Assembly: GCF_000805675.1 (NCBI RefSeq)
Contig: NZ_JSEF01000004.1
Span: 241,002-305,001 of the forward strand
Source of the DNA: Corynebacterium minutissimum
GTDB lineage: Bacteria > Actinomycetota > Actinomycetes > Mycobacteriales > Mycobacteriaceae
Direction: 5' to 3'
Length of the DNA: 64,000 nucleotides
The notes under the pieces were generated by a model, which ran no database searches, was not told where the DNA came from, and saw nothing but the letters and a program-made list of their open reading frames with translations. Numbering within the stretch: the first letter of the stretch is position 1; each line of letters opens with the position of its first letter. Shown one piece after another: positions 25,884-32,745 of the stretch. The position numbers and the translations under genes were made by a program.

Positions 25884-26890
25884 CCCAGGCACGTTGCCCA
25901 TGGACGTTCAAGCCACTAGAGGCGGGCGTGACTGTGAGCCCGTACACGAACCGAGAATTGCCGGAAGGATGGACCGATGCGGTTACGCATTGCGTAGCTA
26001 TGGCCGGTGCCCGTAACTCCGGCAAGTCGCTGTACACGGCGGTGATGATTAAGCAGCTCAAGCAGTTGGCTCACAAGCACGATAGGTCCGTGCAGCCAGC
26101 GGATGAGTCGACGCGCGAGCGCTACGCGGAGGTCTATGAAAAGCCTCTCTTCGAGGAGATGCGCGCCATGGATCCCACGCCGAGCGCTGTGGCGACGGAC
26201 GCCTACCAGCGTGACCCACTCATTTTTGAGCTGGGCGTATGGCCGGATGAGCAGGGACAACCGCGCATGAACTACCTGGTCTTCCGCGATGTGGCGGGCG
26301 AAGACCTGGAAAACCCGCCGGAGAACGAAGCTGATCGCGAGAATCTCGCGTTCTTTTCCCACGCAGACCTCGTAATTTTCCTTTTCGATCCGCTGCGCGT
26401 AAAGCAGATTCAGGATTTCATCCACGGTCTTATTCCCAACATTGGTGAATTGGGCGCGGATTCGCTGAGCGTGCTGGACAACCTTCTGGATCTCCTCGAT
26501 ACGGATACCCCGCCGCCGCTGGCTGTGACTATTTCCAAATTCGATACCGTGCAGAAGCTTGAGCAGGTTGATGATGTGCGGTGGAAGAAGCTCATGTCCA
26601 ACCGTGGTGCGGCCTTCCGACGTGATACCGGCTGGAATTTCAACGACTCGGACCGTTACATGGTCCACCAGGAAGCCGAGTCTCTGCTGCGCTTCCTGGG
26701 CGCGAACGATCTCATCAACAAGCTGTACTCCGCGGCGCCTCGTGAGGGAAGCTTCTTCGTCGTGTCTGCTCTCGGTGAGGCCCCGACGGGCCGTCAGTTG
26801 GCGCGCAGCGGCATCGCGCCCTACCGCGTGCTCGACCCGATCCGGTGGCAGCTGAGCCGACGTGGCGTGTTTACGCAGGACGTCTCATGA
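25880..26890 (+). CDS. Operon gene 8: P-loop GTPase (DO-GTPase2-like)
   Basis: 336 aa. TRAFAC-type GTPase motifs in order: Walker A GARNSGKS at 43-50, G3 FRDVAG with the Asp at 137 and Gly at 140, and G4-like SKFD at 219-222, which lacks the usual Asn/Thr but keeps Lys and Asp. A long insert between G1 and G3 (80 residues) fits the 'double-GTPase' family predicted by comparative genomics. The Cys-rich zinc ribbon often in front of these is reduced to one Cys-Pro. Overlaps genes 7 and 9 by 4 bases each. It is the likely switch of the operon. Confidence 0.82.
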   Translation: MTQARCPWTFKPLEAGVTVSPYTNRELPEGWTDAVTHCVAMAGARNSGKSLYTAVMIKQLKQLAHKHDRSVQPADESTRERYAEVYEKPLFEEMRAMDPTPSAVATDAYQRDPLIFELGVWPDEQGQPRMNYLVFRDVAGEDLENPPENEADRENLAFFSHADLVIFLFDPLRVKQIQDFIHGLIPNIGELGADSLSVLDNLLDLLDTDTPPPLAVTISKFDTVQKLEQVDDVRWKKLMSNRGAAFRRDTGWNFNDSDRYMVHQEAESLLRFLGANDLINKLYSAAPREGSFFVVSALGEAPTGRQLARSGIAPYRVLDPIRWQLSRRGVFTQDVS

Positions 26891-27411
26891 CCTTCGGTAC
26901 CCCACAGCCTGGGCCTTTGCAGCCGGGGCACCAGCCTCCTGCCCCAGCGCCCACGCCGGCAGGCCCGAATGCCGTGCAGGACTATCGCTATGGGCACGTC
27001 ACGGATGCTGCCCGGGAATCGCGCCGAGCAGCGGATATGAAGGCCCAGTGGGCGCCGTGGCCGTTGAAGGTCGCAGCAGTCATTGAGCTGTTTATCTGCG
27101 CCTATGCGGTGTTTAATATCTGCAAGCTCGTGGCCTTTGAGAACAGTCCGGAAGCAGTGACCCGCACGGAACAGCTATCGACCGAATTTGGTGTGCTGCT
27201 GGGCGTTCTGGTACTGCTTGTCTGTGTGCTCACCACCTACGTGCTGCATGCGCAGCAGTCAGCGCGCATCGCGCTTACCGCCATCAGTGCAGTGCTGGTG
27301 TTGCTTATCCCAGTAAGTTCGGTCATGCCGGTGTCCATCGCCTCAGCTGTGGTTATCGTGCTGCTGTGGTTGCCGGTGAACCGTCAGTGGTTCGGTGGGG
27401 CAAAGACTTAA
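26887..27411 (+). CDS. Operon gene 9: small membrane protein with MTFGTP start
   Basis: 174 aa. It begins MTFGTPQPGP, echoing gene 1 (MTFGSPGSSP), followed by a Pro-rich stretch to about 35 and three or four membrane segments (about 60-82, 100-122, 128-166). The frame is open 14 codons further upstream, but the ATG overlapping the GTPase stop (ATGA) is the obvious start. Last gene of the operon; a convergent gene ends 4 bases beyond. Family not recognised. Confidence 0.75.
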   Translation: MTFGTPQPGPLQPGHQPPAPAPTPAGPNAVQDYRYGHVTDAARESRRAADMKAQWAPWPLKVAAVIELFICAYAVFNICKLVAFENSPEAVTRTEQLSTEFGVLLGVLVLLVCVLTTYVLHAQQSARIALTAISAVLVLLIPVSSVMPVSIASAVVIVLLWLPVNRQWFGGAKT

Positions 27412-27414
27412 GCC

Positions 27415-28758
27415 CTAGGCTTTCTTGCGCAGCTCCTCCAGCGCGCGCGTATTGCCAGCAGCGTCGAAGAGGTTGTAGGCGAAGTGGTACATGTTCCGCG
27501 CGCGTTCTGCTACGTTGCCGGCGGCATAACGGTCACCGAGGAGTTCGGCTACCTCTGCTAGGGCGCTTTGCTCAGTCGGGGTGGTGGCTGCGGAGGCGGT
27601 GTGCTTCTCCAAGAAATCAAGCAGAACCTGCGTGGACTTGAACATGTCCTCGGCCTGCGTGCGCAAGCTCTCGGAGTAGAGCACCGTCCATTTAGCGGCC
27701 ACCGGTAGGCTCTTCAGCTTTGTAGAATCCACATAACGGGAGGCCAGAATGTCATAGGCCTCCTGGGGATCATTGGGGAGAACATGCAGGTTTACCCGCT
27801 TGAGGATGGCCTGCAGCTCGTTGTCGACATCTCCGCAGCGGGCGTACTCCCGCTCGGCTGCCTCCAAGCATGCCAGGCGCTGGGCTTTATCACCGCTTGA
27901 GTTGGCTGCGGCATCGCTGTAGAAGCGCGCCAGCATCGCCGGTGGCAGCTGCTGGTATTCTTCCTCGCGGCGGGCGTTCGACAGGATGGCAAAGGACTGC
28001 GCGGCTACACGGGAACAGTCGTCCTGCGAGTTTGATGCCCAGAGAGCACCGACAGCGGATTCAAGGATGACCGTGAGGGCGTCCGCCAACGAGGTTCCCG
28101 AGCCATCAAAATTCCCGGAGGTCACCGCATCATTGATGGTGACAAACTCAGCGGCGTGAGCTTTCGCATCGCCGTTCTTGGCCGCGTCAAGGCGCGTGCG
28201 CAGTTCAGCAAGTGAGGACGGGCTGCTATCCCCACCAGAGGCAGCAGACGCAGCCGAAGAATCGGCAACGGGATGGGACATTGATGCAGTGACGGCCTCA
28301 GAAAAGTCCTTGTGGCTAGCAGCGGTCTGCGCGGCAGCAATCTCATCGAGCACGGAGCGATCCCCCGCAGCAGCGGCCTTGGCGGCGAACTTCTCTGCTT
28401 CTTCCTTAAAACCGTTATCCAGCCAGGCGCGCGCAACTCGGGCGTAGCCGGTAGCCACCAGATCCGGCTGGCCGGTCAGCACGCCGATTGAGGCAATAGC
28501 GAAAGAATCGTTGGCATCTTCGATGGTGCCTGCGGCCTGGCGGAGAGTCTCACGGGCTTCCAGGTAGAGAGCAGCGGGACGCGCATCTTCGATGCTGCCC
28601 AGGAAAGAATCTTTCGCGATGACCCGGTTAATTTGCTCGTCAATGTGCGCTGGCTCCGTAGTAGGCAGCGTCAGACCGGAGCTCTGGGAGCGCGCATAGG
28701 CCAGCATGTGCTCGGCGTCGGCGGAATCAAGCAGGGGATAGGTCGCGTCAGAAGCCAT
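27415..28758 (-). CDS. Helical-repeat (TPR-like) cytoplasmic protein, unknown function
   Basis: 447 aa, no signal peptide or TM. Nearly all helix, with Ala-rich helix pairs typical of TPR-type solenoids, e.g. LACLEAAEREYARCGDVDNEL and ERARNMYHFAYNLFDAAGN near the end. A Ser/Ala-rich linker lies near residues 165-185. It converges on the nine-gene operon with only 3 bases between stop codons, so it may have a functional link to it, but nothing in the sequence proves this. Start ATG at 28758 is 53 bases from the divergent gluQ. Confidence 0.7.
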   Translation of the reverse strand: MASDATYPLLDSADAEHMLAYARSQSSGLTLPTTEPAHIDEQINRVIAKDSFLGSIEDARPAALYLEARETLRQAAGTIEDANDSFAIASIGVLTGQPDLVATGYARVARAWLDNGFKEEAEKFAAKAAAAGDRSVLDEIAAAQTAASHKDFSEAVTASMSHPVADSSAASAASGGDSSPSSLAELRTRLDAAKNGDAKAHAAEFVTINDAVTSGNFDGSGTSLADALTVILESAVGALWASNSQDDCSRVAAQSFAILSNARREEEYQQLPPAMLARFYSDAAANSSGDKAQRLACLEAAEREYARCGDVDNELQAILKRVNLHVLPNDPQEAYDILASRYVDSTKLKSLPVAAKWTVLYSESLRTQAEDMFKSTQVLLDFLEKHTASAATTPTEQSALAEVAELLGDRYAAGNVAERARNMYHFAYNLFDAAGNTRALEELRKKA

Positions 28759-28811
28759 GGGGGCGATTCTAGTGGAGGACTCGCCTCCGCGCGGCCCCTA
28801 GACTGGACTGC

Positions 28812-29753
28812 ATGGATTCTCTTTCTCCCGCCGGCCGCTATGCCCCGAGCCCGTCTGGTGATTTGCACCTAGGCAACCTTCGTACGGCGCTCCTCGCCTG
28901 GCTCTATGCGCGCAGTAGCGGACGGCGCTTCCTCGTTCGCGTGGAAGACATTGATACGCAGCGCTCCTCGCGGGAATCGGCTAGGCGCCAGCTGGAGGAT
29001 CTTGCGACCTTGGGCCTGGACTGGGATGGGGAGGTTATCTACCAGCAGGATCGCTACGCCGCCTACGAGGAAGCCTTGGCACAGCTGCCCAGCTACGAGT
29101 GCTACTGCTCGCGCAAGGACATCCAGGAAACCTCCCGCGCACCGCATGCAATTCCGGGGCAGTACCCGGGGACGTGCCGCGCGCTTGGCGACGACGAACG
29201 GGCCGCCAAACGCGCCGAACTCGCCGCCCAGAACCGCGTGCCGGCCATACGCCTGCGAGCCGACGCCTCCTCCTTCACCATTCACGACGCTCTCGCCGGC
29301 GAGTACACCGGCGAGGTGGATGACTTCATCCTGCGTCGCGGCGGCCAGCCGCCAGCTGACCCGAACCAGGGCATGGACTGGGCCTATAACCTGGCGGTTG
29401 TCGTTGACGATGCCTTCCAAGGCGTGGATCAGGTGGTGCGCGGTGATGATCTCCTCTCCTCCGCCCCACGCCAGGCCTATCTCGCGCACCTTTTGGGCTT
29501 TCCGGAGCCAGAGTTCGTCCACGTGCCGCTCGTTCTCAACTCTGAGGGAGTGCGCCTTTCCAAGCGCGATGGGGCAGTGACCCTGCGTCAACTGCTCGCC
29601 GAACCAGGGAGAGAGGTGGGTGATATCATCCGCCTGCTCGCGCGCTCGCTGGGCTACGACACCGAAGAACTGTACACGCCTACGGATCTTCTCAAGCGCT
29701 TTAAACCCGATAAGCTTTCGCGTGAACCCTATGTCTGGGATGGAACGGTGTAG
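28812..29753 (+). CDS. gluQ: Glutamyl-queuosine tRNA(Asp) synthetase
   Basis: 313 aa, the catalytic half of a glutamyl-tRNA synthetase without the anticodon-binding part, as in GluQ-RS. The HIGH-like motif SGDLHLGN is at 15-22, the KMSKS-like LSKRDGAV near 243-250, and zinc ligands C-x-C (near 97-99) and Y-x3-C (near 116-120) are present. It attaches glutamate to queuosine at position 34 of tRNA-Asp. Its presence implies that the cell makes Q-modified tRNA, in line with tgt and yhhQ in this window. Alternative (true GluRS) is excluded by length. Confidence 0.92.
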   Translation: MDSLSPAGRYAPSPSGDLHLGNLRTALLAWLYARSSGRRFLVRVEDIDTQRSSRESARRQLEDLATLGLDWDGEVIYQQDRYAAYEEALAQLPSYECYCSRKDIQETSRAPHAIPGQYPGTCRALGDDERAAKRAELAAQNRVPAIRLRADASSFTIHDALAGEYTGEVDDFILRRGGQPPADPNQGMDWAYNLAVVVDDAFQGVDQVVRGDDLLSSAPRQAYLAHLLGFPEPEFVHVPLVLNSEGVRLSKRDGAVTLRQLLAEPGREVGDIIRLLARSLGYDTEELYTPTDLLKRFKPDKLSREPYVWDGTV

Positions 29754-29764
29754 ATCGGAGGAGC

Positions 29765-30100
29765 ATGGACGCCTATGAGTACGCCCAGCTGGAAGACAGC
29801 CTGGATTACCTCTATGACTTCTTCGTCACGGATCTAGAAGAACGCGTGCGCGCTGGGCGTGAGCTCCTGCCAGAAGGCATGGAAGACATCTTGGGTGACC
29901 ATACCTTGGAAGACTACGTCTGGCTGTGGATCAAAGAACCTGGTCTTCACGGCTTCCGCCAGTACCTACGTGATGGCGACTTTGACGAGGCAGAGGTGGA
30001 AGAGGCTTTTCTGCTTGCCCGCACGGAGTGGGGAATGAATACCCCGCCGCACGTGGAGTGGCTCAAGGAAGACGGTTTCGAGGCCCCCGTGTTCGACTAG
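29765..30100 (+). CDS. Hypothetical acidic protein, 111 aa
   Basis: Acidic, aromatic-rich soluble protein (many Glu, Asp, Tyr, Trp); predicted helical. No motif recognised. An excellent GGAGGA seven bases before the ATG and 11 bases from the gluQ stop make it a real, co-transcribed gene. Confidence 0.7.
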   Translation: MDAYEYAQLEDSLDYLYDFFVTDLEERVRAGRELLPEGMEDILGDHTLEDYVWLWIKEPGLHGFRQYLRDGDFDEAEVEEAFLLARTEWGMNTPPHVEWLKEDGFEAPVFD

Positions 30101-30154
30101 GAGTCTGCGACTGTGGGCGTTCGATGGAGGCGCCCAGCTCGAGTGCCCAGCAGT

Positions 30155-30256
30155 AAAGGAACCAAAGTACTGGCACCTTATGCGAAATCTCGCATTCAAC
30201 CACCTGCGGTTTTACGTGCTCAGCCCCGCAAATGGTGCCTTTACTTTGGTTCCTTT
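30155..30256. repeat. Long imperfect inverted repeat, 23-base arms
   Basis: Arm 30155-30177 (AAAGGAACCAAAGTACTGGC + ACC) is the reverse complement of 30234-30256 except for three central bases. The 56-base interior holds two smaller hairpins: ATGCGA/TCGCAT (around 30180-30195) and TGCGG/CCGCA (around 30205-30230). The whole could fold into a cruciform-like RNA or DNA structure. It lies in a 300-base gap between the 111-aa gene and tRNA-Ser. No target-site duplication or ORF was seen. Confidence 0.7.
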
Positions 30257-30355
30257 GCCCAAAAGGCTCAAGCCTCGCCCGCTCTCTAACCGGCCAGGCC
30301 CGAATTGACGGGCGGTCAACACCGACTCCGGCGCAGGCGCTAGACGCAGAATGCG

Positions 30356-30396
30356 AAAAATCCCGGTTCACAGCGTGATGCCGGTGAACCGGGATT
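30356..30396 (-). terminator. Terminator of tRNA-Ser(GGA)
   Basis: Perfect 13-base stem AATCCCGGTTCAC (minus sense; 30384-30396 with 30359-30371), a 12-base loop, then TTTTT-rich sequence on the minus strand. Directly after the tRNA. Confidence 0.92.
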
Positions 30397-30402
30397 TCCC
30401 AG

Positions 30403-30491
30403 TGGCGGAGGATAGGGGATTTGAACCCCTGAGGGATGTGACTCCCGCACGCGTTCCAGGCGTGTGACATAGGCCGCTAGTCGAATCCTCC
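30403..30491 (-). tRNA. tRNA-Ser (anticodon GGA)
   Basis: Acceptor stem GGAGGAT pairs with ATCCTCC, discriminator G and encoded CCA. The anticodon stem ACGCC/GGCGT-type arm encloses CTGGAAC, giving GGA. Long variable arm and GGTTCAAATCC T loop, as expected for serine. Confidence 0.96.
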
Positions 30492-30662
30492 GCTGGAAAA
30501 CATTACATGAGCCCCCTAATGAAGCAAAATCGCCAGGTCAGCGCGAAGAACTTGGGAATGAGAAGCGGTAGAAGGGGAGGTCAGGCTGGGAGTCAGAGTG
30601 GGAGCTGGGTGGCGAAGGTGCGGTTTGGCGTCGGCAAGCACGGCACGCTAGGCTAGACCACA

Positions 30663-30756
30663 GGATTCCGCGTGGCGTCCATCCTCTGAACTCCCCCAGG
30701 GCAGGAATGCAGCAAGGGTCAGGAGGCTCTGGCGGGTGCGCGGGGTCCCCTTTTTT
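30663..30756 (+). ncRNA. ffs: Signal recognition particle RNA, small (4.5S) type
   Basis: The conserved apical part is clear: CCCCCAGGGCAGGAATGCAGCAAGGG, i.e. the symmetric/asymmetric loop with GGAA-type tetraloop and AGCA bulge that binds Ffh. Outer stem GGATTCCGCG (30663-30672) pairs with CGCGGGGTCC (30740-30749) with G-T wobbles, and a run of six T follows. Located before aspT and dnaX, its usual place in corynebacteria. Confidence 0.88.
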
Positions 30757-30837
30757 ATGTGGCCTTGCACACGGGGGAAGCGTACGGCAGTTACTATAGG
30801 TGCCATCTGTCCGCCACATGTCCCGGAAGGAAGAGGG

Positions 30838-32109
30838 ATGTCGCTTTCCAATCTCGACGCATCCGAGCTCAAGGAGCTTACTGCTGAAGTACGCAAGGAT
30901 TACGAGGCTCTCAAGGCCGAGGGTCTCAACCTAGATTTGACCCGCGGCAAGCCGTCCAAGGCGCAGCTGGATCTGTCCAACGATTTGCTCGTGCTGCCAG
31001 GCCGCGGCCACTACACCGACGCTGCCGGCAATGACCTGCGCAACTATGGCAACCAGAAGGGCATCAAGGAGCTGCGAGACCTCTGGGGTGAGCTCACCAA
31101 CATGGATCCGGAACTGCTTGTCGCTGCGGATTCTTCTTCGCTCAACATCATGTATGACCTGATCCACCTGTCGTACACGTTTGGCAACAACAGCTCTGAA
31201 CAGCCGTGGAGCAAGGAAGAAACCATCAAGTGGATCTGCCCTACTCCGGGGTATGACCGCCACTTCACCATTACGGAGTCCTTTGGCTTCGAGCTCCTGT
31301 CGGTGCCGATGGAAGAGGACGGCCCAGATATTGACGCCGTTGAGGAGCTGGCGAAGGACCCGCAGGTCAAGGGCATGTGGGTAGTGCCGATGTTCTCCAA
31401 CCCAACGGGTGCTGTTATCTCTGAGGAAAAGACCCGCCGCCTTGCTGCGATGGAGACGGGTGCATCAGACTTCCGCATCGTGTGGGACAACGCCTACGCC
31501 GTGCACACTCTCACCGAGGACTTCCCAGAGGTTCTGCCGATTCTGGAGATTGCGGAGCAGGAAGGCAACCCGGACCGTTTCTGGGCCATGTCTTCGTCGT
31601 CGAAGATCACCTTCGCCGGTTCTGGCGTGAGCTTCTTCGGCTCCTCTGAGGACAACCTTGAGTGGTACCTCGAGCATGCAGGTATTCGCGGCATTGGTCC
31701 GAACAAGATCAACCAGCTGGCACACTATGAGTTCTTCGGCTCCGCTGAGGGCGTGCGCGCGATTATGCGCCGTCACGCTGCACTTTTGGCACCGAAGTTT
31801 GAGTCCATCCTGCGTATCCTGGATAAGCGCCTGACTCAGTACGACATCGCGGAGTGGACTCAGCCCAAGGGTGGCTATTTCATCTCCTTGAACGTGCCAG
31901 ATGGCACTGCTACTCGCGTGTGGGAGCTGGCGCGTGACGCCGGCATTCTCCTTACTCAGGCTGGCTCCGCCTTCCCCTATGGCGAAGACACCAAGGACCA
32001 CAACATCCGCCTGGCCCCGTCCCTGCCGCCGCAGGAAGAGGTAGAGGCCGCGATGGATGGCGTGGCTACCTGTGTCCTGCTGGCTGCCGTGGAGAAGCTG
32101 GGGGCATAA
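30838..32109 (+). CDS. aspT: Aspartate aminotransferase (class I-like, AspT)
   Basis: 423 aa PLP enzyme making aspartate from oxaloacetate, the entry to the lysine/threonine family whose next steps (lysC, asd) are in this window. The PLP lysine lies in SSSSKITFAG (about residue 256), the Asn of SNPTGAV and the Asp of IVWDNAYAVH are the other PLP contacts. The sequence is of the corynebacterial subgroup, unlike E. coli AspC. The frame is open 34 codons upstream, but ATG 30838 with GGAAGGAAG before it is the right start. Confidence 0.9.
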   Translation: MSLSNLDASELKELTAEVRKDYEALKAEGLNLDLTRGKPSKAQLDLSNDLLVLPGRGHYTDAAGNDLRNYGNQKGIKELRDLWGELTNMDPELLVAADSSSLNIMYDLIHLSYTFGNNSSEQPWSKEETIKWICPTPGYDRHFTITESFGFELLSVPMEEDGPDIDAVEELAKDPQVKGMWVVPMFSNPTGAVISEEKTRRLAAMETGASDFRIVWDNAYAVHTLTEDFPEVLPILEIAEQEGNPDRFWAMSSSSKITFAGSGVSFFGSSEDNLEWYLEHAGIRGIGPNKINQLAHYEFFGSAEGVRAIMRRHAALLAPKFESILRILDKRLTQYDIAEWTQPKGGYFISLNVPDGTATRVWELARDAGILLTQAGSAFPYGEDTKDHNIRLAPSLPPQEEVEAAMDGVATCVLLAAVEKLGA

Positions 32110-32674
32110 GGCCATCAACGCTGACGAGACGGCCTATTGGCTCGATGACGTCATCCCCGTTGACCTCGAGTTCAAAAACATCGAGGGGCACCGTGTGGGC
32201 TTAGCCGCGCTTGACGACGATCAATCGCTCGCCGTCACCTGCGACTTCGCCGATGTGGATACGGGTTTGGCCCACGCGGAGCAAGGTATCGATGTGCGCT
32301 GTGAGCTTCTCGCTGTTGCCCGAACTGGCCAAGCAGAGGTGGCTGCCGCTGTGAGCGCCGCGTCCAGCCTCCTCGCGAAGGCCGCTGGCGTTCTGCCGGC
32401 GCAGCCGGGCTTGTTGCTACCAAATCTTTTCGGCGAGAAAGATGAGCGCTTCGCGCACCTGTCCGTGCGCCACGGCATGCTCATTGCTCCTTACCTGTGG
32501 GGTGGGCAGACCCCACAGGTCGCGGAGGAAAAGCGCCTGACGTTGGTGTGTCAGCTGCTCATGCTGACTGATGCCGAATATGCCTTCGCAGTTGATGAAG
32601 GTGTACCGGCCCTGCAGAACGCAGTGGCGGAGCATGGCATCGATCTGTTGGACTGGCAGCGCTCAGAGAGCTGA
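32057..32674 (+). CDS. Hypothetical protein, unknown family
   Basis: Up to 205 aa; soluble, with alpha/beta composition, no motif recognised. Codon pattern in the body (from about 32115) is that of a real gene. The start is uncertain: the first ATG (32057) lies inside aspT in another frame; a GTG at 32072 is possible. Translation probably begins within the aspT end by coupling. The region is conserved in my memory of corynebacterial genomes as a hypothetical between aspT and dnaX. Confidence 0.6.
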   Translation: MAWLPVSCWLPWRSWGHKAINADETAYWLDDVIPVDLEFKNIEGHRVGLAALDDDQSLAVTCDFADVDTGLAHAEQGIDVRCELLAVARTGQAEVAAAVSAASSLLAKAAGVLPAQPGLLLPNLFGEKDERFAHLSVRHGMLIAPYLWGGQTPQVAEEKRLTLVCQLLMLTDAEYAFAVDEGVPALQNAVAEHGIDLLDWQRSES

Positions 32675-32745
32675 ATCATCGTCTCCACTCGTGGGGCTTC
32701 CATGCGTGATCCGTGTGTCCGGGCAAGGCGCTAGACTGACTAACC

